Positions 6,767 to 16,281 of a DNA stretch of 64,000 bases are shown one piece after another (positions within the stretch are counted from its first letter, which is position 1; every line of letters begins with the position of its first letter). Source of the stretch: Lachnoclostridium sp. An181 (GTDB taxonomy: Bacteria > Bacillota > Clostridia > Lachnospirales > Lachnospiraceae). The DNA lies in the NCBI RefSeq assembly GCF_002160325.1, contig NZ_NFKJ01000001.1, positions 186,001 through 250,000 of the forward strand, read 5' to 3'. The notes below the pieces were generated by a model. That model did not search any database and had not been told where the DNA came from. It saw only the letters and a list, made by a program, of their open reading frames with translations. The translations under genes and the position numbers were made by a program.

Positions 6767-7497
6767 ATCACACCGCCTTCCTCTATACAGTTCTGTCTTT
6801 GAAAGCTGTCGAGCGCAAGATTATTCAAAACTTCTTCTTTTTGTCCCAGTTTCTCCACTTTTCCATCCCTAATGACCATGATCCTGTCTGCCATCCTGAT
6901 AATTCTCTCCTGATGGGAGATAAGGAGAAGGCTCTCCTTCTTACTCTTATGAATTTGTCCAAACTGTTTCACCAGCATAGAAAAACTCCAAAGATCGATT
7001 CCTGCCTCCGGCTCATCAAATATGCAAAGCTTATGTTTCTTTGCCAAGACTGTTGCAATTTCGATTCGTTTCATCTCTCCTCCCGAAAGCGTTGCGTCTA
7101 TTTCCCTGTGAATATATTCTTTTGCACACAGACCTACACTGCTCAACAATCTGCAGCAGATTCTCTCTGGCAGCTCCACCCCTGCAGCAAGATCCAAAAG
7201 TCTTTGCACAGTCATCCCTTTAAACCGCGGCGGCTGCTGAAAGGCAAATCCAATTCCCGCTCTTGCCCTCTCATGAACCGGCAAATTTGTGATATCTTGT
7301 CCATCCAGAAAAATTTTTCCCTCTACAGCAGGATTGATTCCCATCAAAACTTTTGCAATGGTAGATTTGCCTCCTCCGTTTGGGCCCGTCACCACAAGCA
7401 TTTCTCCGTCTTCCACTGTAAAACTGATATCGTCTAAAATCCTTTGCTTTCTTCCTTCTTCTATCACCTCATATGACAGATGCTCCACTGTCAGCAT
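6763..7497 (-). CDS. sufC: SufC-like Fe-S assembly ATPase
   Basis: A 244-residue cytoplasmic ABC ATPase. Walker A is GPNGGGKST (about residues 38-46), the Q-loop lies in FAFQQPPRFKGMTV (typical SufC), the signature is LSGGEMKR, Walker B plus D-loop is CIFDEPEAGID, and the switch His lies in LLISHQER. The EPEAGID Walker B is diagnostic for SufC. No transmembrane partner is encoded, as expected. The only partner is the single SufB/D protein overlapping its 3' end. SufC powers conformational change of the scaffold during Fe-S cluster assembly. It has its own promoter at 7551-7579. Confidence 0.92.
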   Translation of the reverse strand: MLTVEHLSYEVIEEGRKQRILDDISFTVEDGEMLVVTGPNGGGKSTIAKVLMGINPAVEGKIFLDGQDITNLPVHERARAGIGFAFQQPPRFKGMTVQRLLDLAAGVELPERICCRLLSSVGLCAKEYIHREIDATLSGGEMKRIEIATVLAKKHKLCIFDEPEAGIDLWSFSMLVKQFGQIHKSKKESLLLISHQERIIRMADRIMVIRDGKVEKLGQKEEVLNNLALDSFQRQNCIEEGGVM

Positions 7498-7523
7498 ATC
7501 ATCATCTTCTTTCTATATTTTTC

Positions 7524-7579
7524 TTCACACTCGCTTATTCACACTCGCTTATTATAAAACTTTTCCTACTCTTTCTCAA
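7524..7579 (-). promoter_or_regulatory. sufCB promoter and tandemly duplicated leader element
   Basis: Minus strand: TTGAGA (7574-7579), 17-base spacer, TATAAT (7551-7556). Directly downstream, at the expected transcription start and first leader bases, are two exact copies of a 14-base unit (plus-strand TTCACACTCGCTTA) at 7524-7537 and 7538-7551. The repeat could be a regulator site or a simple duplication; it does not match an IscR or DtxR motif I know. Confidence 0.6.
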
Positions 7580-7583
7580 CGCC

Positions 7584-7620
7584 AAAAAGGACAGCAGAAT
7601 CCTTTTTTGAACCCTGCTGC
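7584..7620 (-). terminator. Terminator after the P-type ATPase gene
   Basis: Minus strand: GCAGCAG...CTGCTG hairpin (arms 7592-7597 and 7614-7619) followed by TCC and five T (7584-7588), a few bases after the ATPase stop. The sufCB -35 region overlaps its distal side. Confidence 0.7.
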
Positions 7621-7625
7621 ACTTT

Positions 7626-9497
7626 TTATTTTTTTACTTTCAGTGCTCTTGCGGCATTTAAGATTGCAATCACAGATACCCCTACATCGGCAAATACTGC
7701 CTCCCACATGTTGGCCACCTGGAAAGCGCCAAGAAGAAGTACAATTGCTTTGACTGCCAGCGCAAATGTTATATTCTGTTTTACAATCTTTAAAGTTTTC
7801 CTTGCTATAGCAACTACATCCGATATCTTTTCCGGGTCGTCATCCATGAGAACGACATCCGCTGCCTCGATCGCCGCATCGGATCCCATACTGCCCATAG
7901 CAATCCCAATATCCGCTCTCGAGAGTACTGGCGCATCATTGATTCCATCGCCCACAAACGCCAGCTTTTCTTTTCCTCCAAGTTCCTGCAGTAAAATCTC
8001 CACTTTTTCTACCTTCTGCTGCGGAAGTAATTCTGTGTATACCTCGTCAATTCCAATCTGCTCTGCCACCTTCTCGCCCGTCTGCTTTCTGTCACCTGTC
8101 AACATCACTGTCTTTTTTACTCCGTCTGTCTTAAGTCTTTGGACGGCTCTTTTAGCATTTTCTTTGATCCTGTCTGAAATCACGATCGCGCCCTGGAAAA
8201 CCCCGTCTTTTGCAAGGTATACAACTGTCCCGATACTTTCACAAGGAATCATGTTCACGCCGAATCTTTGCATCAGCTTTTCATTTCCGGCCAAAATAGT
8301 TTTTCCATTCCAGATTGCTTTGACACCGTGCCCTGCAATTTCCTCCACTTTCTCCACCTGTGTACTGTCCACGGTTTTTTTGAACGCTTCACAGATGGAT
8401 TTCGCCGCCGGATGGTCTGAATAACACTCTGCATACGCGGCCATCTCCAACAGTCCGGCCTTTTCATCTCCCACCGGTATGATCTCTGAAACCTTAAATT
8501 CTCCTTTTGTGAGAGTTCCTGTCTTGTCAAATACAATCGTATCCAGTTTTGCAAGTGCCTCCAGATAATTGCTGCCTTTTACAAGCACGCCTTTTTTGGA
8601 CGCGGCCCCGATACCGCCAAAAAAACTGAGCGGCACAGAGATGACCAATGCACATGGACAGGAGATAACCAGGAAAATGCATGCACTTTTCACCCACTCC
8701 GCAAAAGGTTCCCCCAGTATGAGAGGAGGGAGGAGGGCCAGCAGCACTGCTGCACACACGACGATCGGTGTATAATACCTCGCAAATTTAGTAATAAAAT
8801 TTTCTGCCTTTGCTTTCTTACTGCTTGCATTTTCCACAAGTTCCAGTATCTTTGCCACTGTAGAGTCATCAAATTCTTTTGTAGTCTTTACCTTCAAAAG
8901 ACCGCTGCCATTGATACATCCACTGATAATCTCCTCACCTTTTTGCACCTTCCTTGGAACAGATTCCCCTGTCAAAGCGGATGTATCTATCATGGAAGCC
9001 CCTTCCACAACCACTCCATCCAAAGGAATCCGTTCTCCAGGTTTTACGGTAATCACAGTTCCAATCTCCACGTCATCCGGATCCAGCTGTCTGAGTTCCC
9101 CATCCACCTCTACATTTGCGTATTCCGGACAGATATCCATGAGCGCTGTAATAGATTGTCTGGAGCGGTTTACCGCATAATTCTGGAACAGTTCCCCAAC
9201 CTGGTAAAACAGCATCACTGCCACTGCTTCTTTGTATTCATTTACCCCAAAAGCCCCAAATGTGGCGATGCACATCAAAAAATTTTCATCAAATACCTGG
9301 CCGTGACTGATATTTCGCGCTGCTTTGTACACAATATCCCATCCAATGACAAGATACGGTATCAGATAAAGAAGAAACAGATACGGAAACTTTAAAAAAT
9401 CTTCTGCTCCTTTCATTGATGTTCCCAATATCACGGCAGCATAAAGAACAGCTGCCGCAATGATTCTTCCTAACATTATCTTCTGATTTTTTGTCAT
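7626..9497 (-). CDS. Zn/Cd/Pb-type heavy-metal-translocating P-type ATPase
   Basis: A 623-residue P1B-type ATPase of the cytoplasmic membrane. It shows the actuator motif TGES, the metal-site motif SCPCALVISVPLSFFGG in TM6, phosphorylation site DKTGTLTKGE, the HP motif in CYSDHPAAKS and the hinge GDGINDAP. CPC with a PLSFFGG extension and a conserved terminal DVGVSVIAILNAARAL segment point to the ZntA/CadA (P1B-2) group, which exports Zn(II), Cd(II) and Pb(II). It lacks the usual N-terminal HMA domain. Instead an HMA domain is encoded as a separate gene just upstream, 14 bases away. The pair shares an ArsR/SmtB-like operator. Confidence 0.92.
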   Translation of the reverse strand: MTKNQKIMLGRIIAAAVLYAAVILGTSMKGAEDFLKFPYLFLLYLIPYLVIGWDIVYKAARNISHGQVFDENFLMCIATFGAFGVNEYKEAVAVMLFYQVGELFQNYAVNRSRQSITALMDICPEYANVEVDGELRQLDPDDVEIGTVITVKPGERIPLDGVVVEGASMIDTSALTGESVPRKVQKGEEIISGCINGSGLLKVKTTKEFDDSTVAKILELVENASSKKAKAENFITKFARYYTPIVVCAAVLLALLPPLILGEPFAEWVKSACIFLVISCPCALVISVPLSFFGGIGAASKKGVLVKGSNYLEALAKLDTIVFDKTGTLTKGEFKVSEIIPVGDEKAGLLEMAAYAECYSDHPAAKSICEAFKKTVDSTQVEKVEEIAGHGVKAIWNGKTILAGNEKLMQRFGVNMIPCESIGTVVYLAKDGVFQGAIVISDRIKENAKRAVQRLKTDGVKKTVMLTGDRKQTGEKVAEQIGIDEVYTELLPQQKVEKVEILLQELGGKEKLAFVGDGINDAPVLSRADIGIAMGSMGSDAAIEAADVVLMDDDPEKISDVVAIARKTLKIVKQNITFALAVKAIVLLLGAFQVANMWEAVFADVGVSVIAILNAARALKVKK

Positions 9498-9511
9498 ACC
9501 CCTCTCTCCTT

Positions 9512-9730
9512 TTACACTTCAATGGTGCAGTCTGGTTCTATCCTTTTGCAGATGGACACAACCTCTTTCATGATAGAGTCAAAACGCTCATCGTCTGCCT
9601 GTAACGTCAGTTTCTGCATGATAAAACTCACTGTCGCATCTTCCACACCGTCTATTTTCTTGATTGCATCTTCCATCTTTGACGCACAATGTGCGCAATC
9701 TAAATTTGACATTTTAAATTTTTTCTTCAT
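9512..9730 (-). CDS. Stand-alone heavy-metal-associated (HMA) domain protein
   Basis: A 72-residue HMA-domain protein from the ATG at 9730, which has GGAGG nine bases upstream; the in-frame ATG at 9739 abuts that site and is too close. The metal motif is SNLDCAHCASKMEDAI, the LDCxxC form typical of Zn/Cd HMA domains rather than the MTCxxC of copper chaperones. It lies 14 bases before the P-type ATPase, which lacks its own HMA domain, so it probably acts as the detached metal-binding domain or chaperone for that pump. Confidence 0.85.
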   Translation of the reverse strand: MKKKFKMSNLDCAHCASKMEDAIKKIDGVEDATVSFIMQKLTLQADDERFDSIMKEVVSICKRIEPDCTIEV

Positions 9731-9768
9731 AGTGATCATCCTCCAGAATTAATATTACCTTTATATAT

Positions 9769-9828
9769 ATGAACAATTGCTCATATGTTCATCTATCTAT
9801 ATTATGACCCATTTCCGGGATTTGTCAA
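9769..9828 (-). promoter_or_regulatory. Promoter of the metal-export operon with ArsR/SmtB-like operator
   Basis: Minus strand: -35 TTGACA (9823-9828), 17-base spacer, -10 ATAATA (9800-9805). Downstream, an inverted repeat ATGAACA-N10-TGTTCAT spans 9769-9792. Within it ATGAACAATTGCTCAT is a 16-base near-palindrome. TGAAC/GTTCA palindromes over the start site are typical of ArsR/SmtB (CzrA, CadC, SmtB) sensors that release DNA when Zn or Cd binds. No ArsR-family gene is in the window. Confidence 0.6.
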
Positions 9829-9835
9829 GAGAAAA

Positions 9836-9872
9836 AAAGAAGATGATGCAAATTTTTTACATCATCTTCTTT
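9836..9872 (-). terminator. Terminator after the DUF2325 gene
   Basis: Minus strand: 13-base arms AAAGAAGATGATG / CATCATCTTCTTT (9860-9872 and 9836-9848) followed by a T-rich tail. It ends only a few bases before the -35 box of the metal-export promoter. Confidence 0.85.
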
Positions 9873-9882
9873 AACGTGACAC

Positions 9883-10170
9883 TTATATTGCGGCGCATCT
9901 TTTCTCCAATATTTCTGTCAGCGCTGCTTTACTGCTTGTGTGACATCGTACTACCTCTGTCTGTGATTCCTTAACCTCTTCCAATGCCCTTTTTACCATC
10001 TTGTGGGATACGGTATTTGTAAACAAGACAAGCAGATCCGGGGTTCCAATCTGCTTATCCATCCCAGCAGCCATCTGTGTGAAAACCTTTGCCTTACACT
10101 GAAAGCTTTTACATATTTTTTTATATTGACATACCATTCTGTCATGTCCTCCTATGATCACAACACTCAT
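9883..10170 (-). CDS. DUF2325 domain protein under a DtxR-type operator
   Basis: A 95-residue protein beginning MSVVIIGGHDRMVCQYKKICKSFQCKAKVF and continuing PDLLVLFTNTVSHKMVKRA. This is the DUF2325 family, a Rossmann-like small protein common in Firmicutes with Cys and His residues (GGHDRM, C14, CK, CHTSS) that could bind a metal or cofactor. Its biochemical role is not established. Its promoter at 10220-10248 carries a TTAG-N6-CTAA operator like that of feoA, so it is probably induced when iron (or manganese) is scarce. It forms a single-gene transcript. Confidence 0.75.
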   Translation of the reverse strand: MSVVIIGGHDRMVCQYKKICKSFQCKAKVFTQMAAGMDKQIGTPDLLVLFTNTVSHKMVKRALEEVKESQTEVVRCHTSSKAALTEILEKRCAAI

Positions 10171-10201
10171 TTATAAAATCTCCTTTCCCTCGCCTCAAAA
10201 G

Positions 10202-10248
10202 TTAGTTTAACCTAACTAAAGTATAAAAAAAATATTGTTTTCTGTCCA
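10202..10248 (-). promoter_or_regulatory. Promoter and DtxR-type operator of the DUF2325 gene
   Basis: Minus strand: -35 TGGACA (10243-10248), 17-base spacer, -10 TATACT (10220-10225). The palindrome TTAG-TTTAAC-CTAA (10202-10215; extended AGTTAG...CTAACT) begins four bases past the -10 box, over the start site. Spacing relative to the promoter is like that of the feo operon. Confidence 0.65.
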
Positions 10249-10403
10249 GAAAATTTTTTATAGTGAAAAACTTTATCATTTCTTAAAGTTTTCCTTATAA
10301 AAATCATAAATTGTAAGTACCCTATTTACTTTTCATCTTTTTGTGCTATTCTACCCTTAAACAAGGGGAATATACTAAATAAACGATTCTTAAGGGGGTA
10401 TTC

Positions 10404-11030
10404 ATGATGAAACGCCTTGCATTAAACTATCAAAATCCAAAAGGGGTTCTTGGAAACCTCACTCTTCATAAAATGAATCACCATCACAAACCTTTGATGG
10501 ATTGGACCTTCCAGAAACTGGCACTGCGTTTTGACTCCAAGGCACTGGATATCGGATGCGGAGGAGGCAAAATGATAAAACGTCTTGCCAAACTCCTCCC
10601 TTACGGGAAAGTATACGGACTGGATCTTTCACCTTTAAGTGTGCGGCACTCCAAATGGGAAAATCTGCGAAATGTCCGCAGACATACCGTAAAGATCGTG
10701 GAGGGAGATGTATGTAAACTGCCGTTTAAATCCAACAATTTTGACCTTATCACAGCTATCGAAACCATTTATTACTGGCAGGAACCGGAACGAGGTTTTC
10801 AGGAAGTACTGCGCGTTTTAAAACCAGGCGGAAAATTTGTGATTGCCTGTGAATTATCCGAGAACGGTAAAACACTTCCCAAAAAATGGAGTCATATCGG
10901 AGAGGAGGTTTCTTTATACCTGCCTTCTGCCAAAGACCTGAAACAAAAACTTCTGGACCTTGGATTTCTCTGCGTCCAGTCTAAAATGCATTCCAAATAT
11001 GGATGGCTCTATGTGATAGCAGAAAAATAA
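10404..11030 (+). CDS. Class I SAM-dependent methyltransferase
   Basis: A 208-residue cytoplasmic methyltransferase. Motif I is ALDIGCGGGKM (about residue 48), the acidic end of strand 2 is VYGLDLSP, motif II region is VEGDVCKLPFKSNNFDLITAIETIYYW, and the post-motif segment is EVLRVLKPGGKFVIACE. This is the Methyltransf_11 type (UbiE/small-molecule group). The substrate cannot be inferred. The start ATG-ATG at 10404 follows AAGGGGG. It is monocistronic, between the divergent DUF2325 gene and the convergent dnaJ. Confidence 0.88.
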   Translation: MMKRLALNYQNPKGVLGNLTLHKMNHHHKPLMDWTFQKLALRFDSKALDIGCGGGKMIKRLAKLLPYGKVYGLDLSPLSVRHSKWENLRNVRRHTVKIVEGDVCKLPFKSNNFDLITAIETIYYWQEPERGFQEVLRVLKPGGKFVIACELSENGKTLPKKWSHIGEEVSLYLPSAKDLKQKLLDLGFLCVQSKMHSKYGWLYVIAEK

Positions 11031-11048
11031 ACCAATATCTTTATGCAG

Positions 11049-11097
11049 AAACACCGACATCAGAAAAGAAATCTTCTCTTTGATATCGGTGTTTTTC
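11049..11097. terminator. Bidirectional terminator between the methyltransferase and dnaJ
   Basis: Arms AAACACCGA (11049-11057) and TCGGTGTTT (11086-11094) with further internal pairing. T runs lie on both sides, and the hairpin sits between two convergent genes. Confidence 0.8.
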
Positions 11098-11103
11098 TAT
11101 CTT

Positions 11104-12294
11104 TTAATCTTCAAAGGATTCTTTCAATTTATCCATAAATCCTTTTTTCTTCTTTTTGTGCTCTTCGCGCGGTTTTTCTTTTTCCTGATTCAGCGTGTTG
11201 CCAGCCAGTGCATCAAATCGGCGGAGTGCTTCTTTTGCCTCTGCGCTCAGTTTTTCCGGCGTCTGGATCACAAGAGTGACATAATGGTCTCCTCTGATCT
11301 GTGCATTTCGAAGAGACGGTACTCCTTTTCCTTTCAGTCTTACCTTTGTATCTGTCTTTGTACCAGGTTTCACTGTGTAGATGACTTCTCCGTCCACAGT
11401 CTTTACCCGAATATCCCCGCCAAGTGCTGCCTGAGCAAAGGAAATCGGCACAGTAGAAAAAATATGCATATCCTGTCTTTGGAAAATCGGATGTCTGGAT
11501 ACATTGACTTCCACGAGAAGATCGCCTCTTGGGCCTCCGTTTGTTCCAGGCTCTCCTTTATCACGGATACGTACGCTCTGTCCATTGTCTATTCCTGCAG
11601 GAATGGTTACCTTAATCTTCTTTTTACTTGCCACGTAGCCGGTTCCGCCGCAGTCCGGACATTTCTCCCTGATAATTTTTCCGCTTCCGTGACAATCCGG
11701 ACATGTTTGAACATTCTGAACAGTTCCGAAAAATGATTGGGAAGTATATACCACCTGTCCTCTTCCCCCGCATTTCGGACAGGTCTGAGGTGAGGTACCT
11801 GGTTTTGCCCCTGTGCCATTACACTTTTGGCATGGATCTTTGAGTACCAGCTCCAGCTCTTTTTCACACCCGAAAATAGCCTCCTCAAATGTAATACGGA
11901 TGCTCTTGTGGATGTTCATTCCTTTCATCGGCCCATTGTTCGCACGCCCTCTTCTTCCGGCACCTCCAAACAAATCTCCGAAGATATCTCCGAACATATC
12001 CCCAAAATCTGCACCGCCAAAATCAAAGCCCCCGAAACCACCTGCTCCGGCCCCTGCTCCTCCGTCAAATGCAGCGTGTCCAAACTGGTCATACTGCCGC
12101 CTCTTATCCGGATCACTCAAAATAGCGTAAGCCTCTGATGCCTCTTTAAATTTTTTCTCAGCATCTTTGTCTCCCGGGTTCATATCCGGATGGTATTTTT
12201 TTGCCAATGCCCGGTACGCTTTTTTCAGGGCTGCTTCGTCCGCATTCTTATCTACGCCAAGCACTTCATAATAGTCTCTTTTTGCCTCAGCCAT
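11104..12294 (-). CDS. dnaJ: Chaperone DnaJ
   Basis: A 396-residue type I Hsp40 from the ATG at 12294 ([13 protein letters not shown]). It has the J domain with HPD near residue 36, a Gly/Phe-rich linker, the zinc domain with four repeats [24 protein letters not shown] and CPDCGGTG, and the C-terminal substrate-binding domains. An upstream in-frame extension of 16 residues lacks the J-domain start and is unlikely to be used. DnaJ delivers unfolded clients to DnaK and stimulates its ATPase. It is the last gene of hrcA-grpE-dnaK-dnaJ, separated from dnaK by a hairpin. Confidence 0.97.
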   Translation of the reverse strand: MAEAKRDYYEVLGVDKNADEAALKKAYRALAKKYHPDMNPGDKDAEKKFKEASEAYAILSDPDKRRQYDQFGHAAFDGGAGAGAGGFGGFDFGGADFGDMFGDIFGDLFGGAGRRGRANNGPMKGMNIHKSIRITFEEAIFGCEKELELVLKDPCQKCNGTGAKPGTSPQTCPKCGGRGQVVYTSQSFFGTVQNVQTCPDCHGSGKIIREKCPDCGGTGYVASKKKIKVTIPAGIDNGQSVRIRDKGEPGTNGGPRGDLLVEVNVSRHPIFQRQDMHIFSTVPISFAQAALGGDIRVKTVDGEVIYTVKPGTKTDTKVRLKGKGVPSLRNAQIRGDHYVTLVIQTPEKLSAEAKEALRRFDALAGNTLNQEKEKPREEHKKKKKGFMDKLKESFED

Positions 12295-12359
12295 AAATTT
12301 TCCAACCTTTCTTAACAGCAGAAAATCCCTATCTTTTTCCACTGCCTAAATACATGGAA

Positions 12360-12389
12360 ATTCTGCGGAATCCAAAAACCCCGCAGAAT
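12360..12389 (-). terminator. Hairpin between dnaK and dnaJ
   Basis: Arms ATTCTGCGG(AATCC) and (CC)CCGCAGAAT with a short loop (12360-12389). The T content after it on the minus strand is low, so it may be a partial terminator or a processing site that sets the dnaK:dnaJ ratio. Confidence 0.5.
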
Positions 12390-12429
12390 ATTCCCTTTTT
12401 AATTTTTCAATGCCTGTAGACTCAAATGC

Positions 12430-14310
<1,881 letters not shown>

Positions 14311-14340
14311 CTAAATGATTTGAATCTATACCAAAAATGA

Positions 14341-14988
14341 TTAGTTTGCCACTTTTACCATACTGTGCCTGATAACAGAATCACGATATGTGTATCCTTT
14401 CTGGAACTCCTCCACGATGACATTCTCACCGCTATCCTCATCCTCCACATGCATCACTGCATTGTGCAAGTCAGGATTGAACTCTGCCCCAACTGCCTCA
14501 ATCGGTTTCACACCGATCTCTTCAAAAGTTGCCAGGATCTGTTTGTATATTTTATCCATGCCCTGAACAAATGCATCGTCTTTTTGTTCTTGAGGCACAC
14601 CGAGAAGTCCTCTCTCAAAATTGTCCACAACCGGAAGCATCTTTACCAGGATATCCTTTGCCCCGATTTCGTACATCTGGGATTTTTCCTTTTCCGTACG
14701 TTTTCTAAAGTTATCAAACTCTGCCATCTGCCTTGTAAGCTTATCCGTGAGTTCCTCTATCTTTTCATCTTTTTTGTCTTTTTTATTCTTTTTTTTGAAG
14801 AATCCTTTTGACTCCTCTTTAGGCTCCAAAGTTTCCTCATTGTCTTCTGTGGATTTGACATCACTGTCTGCCTGAACCTTTTCTTCCTCCGCCACTTCCG
14901 GATTCTCCTCTCCCAGCTCTTTGGCAGTTCTTTTTGCCTCTTCCACGGCTTCCTTTACTCTTTCTTCTTTATTCATCTCTTTATCCAA
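14341..14988 (-). CDS. grpE: Nucleotide exchange factor GrpE
   Basis: A 215-residue GrpE. It has a long acidic, Lys/Glu-rich N-terminal region (about residues 1-70), a coiled coil from about 75 (EKIEELTDKLTRQMAEFDNFRKRTEKEK), and the C-terminal beta domain with GVKPIEAVGAEFNPDLHNAVMHVE and GYTYRDSVIRHSMVKVAN. It releases ADP from DnaK. The start at 14988 is a TTG with AAAGGCGG upstream; an internal ATG at 14976 is the alternative but has a poor ribosome site. It lies between hrcA (15 bases) and dnaK (42 bases). Confidence 0.95.
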   Translation of the reverse strand: MDKEMNKEERVKEAVEEAKRTAKELGEENPEVAEEEKVQADSDVKSTEDNEETLEPKEESKGFFKKKNKKDKKDEKIEELTDKLTRQMAEFDNFRKRTEKEKSQMYEIGAKDILVKMLPVVDNFERGLLGVPQEQKDDAFVQGMDKIYKQILATFEEIGVKPIEAVGAEFNPDLHNAVMHVEDEDSGENVIVEEFQKGYTYRDSVIRHSMVKVAN

Positions 14989-15003
14989 GGGTCATCCGCC
15001 TTT

Positions 15004-16047
15004 CTATTCTTTCCTGTGAAATATGTTATCCAACTCGATCATCAATGTCTTTAATGTGTTCATGACATGTTCGTAGTCCATTCTCTTTGGGCCGATGATT
15101 CCAATCGTCCCCTGCATGCCCTGGCCAAGCTCATATGTGGTTGTCACAACACTGCAGTCTTTCATTGTCTGTACCGGAGTCTCACTTCCGATATAGACCT
15201 GGATTCCTTTATTGTCCTCATCAGACATGGTCTTTGTCACAAGCTCTGCCAACTGCTGTTTCTCTTCAAACGCATTGATAATCTCTTTTGCACTTTGTTT
15301 GTCGCTCAGCTCCGGATACTTAAAAATATTGGTTGCCCCGCTCGTATAAATCTCCAGATCTTCCTCCACCTGTATCACACTGCCGACCGTATCCAAAACA
15401 TCACTGATGACACCGCTGTGAATCCCAGCCTGTTCTTTTAGTCTTGCGATCATACCCAGGTTGATCTCCTCCACGGACATCCCGTTCAGGCTCGTGTTCA
15501 GGAGCATATTCAACTTAAGCAAAGTCTCATTGTCAATCTCCTGTTCCACATTCACTATCTTGTTCTTGATGATATTGCCTTCCATCACAATCACTGCTAC
15601 AAGCTGCCTTTCATCCACCTTGGAAAGCTGAATGAATTTTAATTTATTGCGGTTGTAGGAAGGCGCGGTGATCATAGTCGCATAATTGGTATTTGCCGCC
15701 AAAACTCTTGCAACCTGCTTTAAAAGCTGGTCCATCTTGTCTGCCTTTTCCAACATCATGTCCTTGATCTCCACGATCTGCTGTTCCTTCTCCTCCATCA
15801 GGGAATCCACATACCATCGGTACCCTTTGTCGGAGGGAACTCTTCCGGCAGAAGTATGAGGCTGTAAAATGTAACCCAAATCTTCCAAATCAGCCATCTC
15901 ATTGCGGATGGTAGCAGAGCTCAAATTCAAATCCGTATATTTTGAGATCGTTCTGGATCCAACCGGTTCTCCCGTGTCCAGATACGTCTTGATGATGGCA
16001 TACAGAATCTTCTTTTTGCGCTCACTTAGATTTTGTTCTGTTTTCAT
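15004..16047 (-). CDS. hrcA: Heat-inducible transcription repressor HrcA
   Basis: A 347-residue HrcA. The N-terminal winged helix is LSERKKKILYAIIKTYLDTGEPVGSRTISKYTDLNLSSATIRNEMADLEDLGYI, followed by the highly conserved HTSAGRVPSDKGYRWYVD. The rest is the GAF-like dimerisation domain with IGSETPVQTMKDCSVVTTTYELG and GTIGIIGPKRMDYEHVM near the C-terminus. HrcA binds CIRCE and represses this operon until heat stress titrates GroE. It is the first gene of the operon and thus autoregulated. Confidence 0.97.
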   Translation of the reverse strand: MKTEQNLSERKKKILYAIIKTYLDTGEPVGSRTISKYTDLNLSSATIRNEMADLEDLGYILQPHTSAGRVPSDKGYRWYVDSLMEEKEQQIVEIKDMMLEKADKMDQLLKQVARVLAANTNYATMITAPSYNRNKLKFIQLSKVDERQLVAVIVMEGNIIKNKIVNVEQEIDNETLLKLNMLLNTSLNGMSVEEINLGMIARLKEQAGIHSGVISDVLDTVGSVIQVEEDLEIYTSGATNIFKYPELSDKQSAKEIINAFEEKQQLAELVTKTMSDEDNKGIQVYIGSETPVQTMKDCSVVTTTYELGQGMQGTIGIIGPKRMDYEHVMNTLKTLMIELDNIFHRKE

Positions 16048-16068
16048 CCTTCAGCCCCCTTCGGCTTA

Positions 16069-16140
16069 TTAGCACTCTTTCTTTTCGAGTGCTAACATCT
16101 TTGCTGATAATAAAATACCACTGCTGTTTCGGTTTGTCAA
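16069..16140 (-). promoter_or_regulatory. hrcA operon promoter and CIRCE element
   Basis: CIRCE is TTAGCACTC (16069-16077), nine bases, GAGTGCTAA (16087-16095), a perfect match to the consensus. Upstream on the minus strand are TTGACA (16135-16140), a 17-base spacer and TATTTT (16112-16117). CIRCE lies between promoter and hrcA start, so HrcA blocks initiation. Confidence 0.95.
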
Positions 16141-16210
16141 CCACTTTATTATTTTTTTATCTATTAATTCAGAATTATTCCACTTATGAAAGAAAATCTC
16201 CAAAACAGAT

Positions 16211-16253
16211 AAAAAAGAGACTTTCTTCCATAATATATTTGGAAGAAAGTCTC
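16211..16253 (-). terminator. Terminator after the cation antiporter gene
   Basis: Minus strand: 14-base perfect arms GAGACTTTCTTCCA / TGGAAGAAAGTCTC (16217-16230, 16240-16253) followed by TTTTTTAT. It also separates this gene from the hrcA promoter. Confidence 0.9.
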
Positions 16254-16281
16254 CTAATCATCTGTTCAGTCATTCTTTTTC

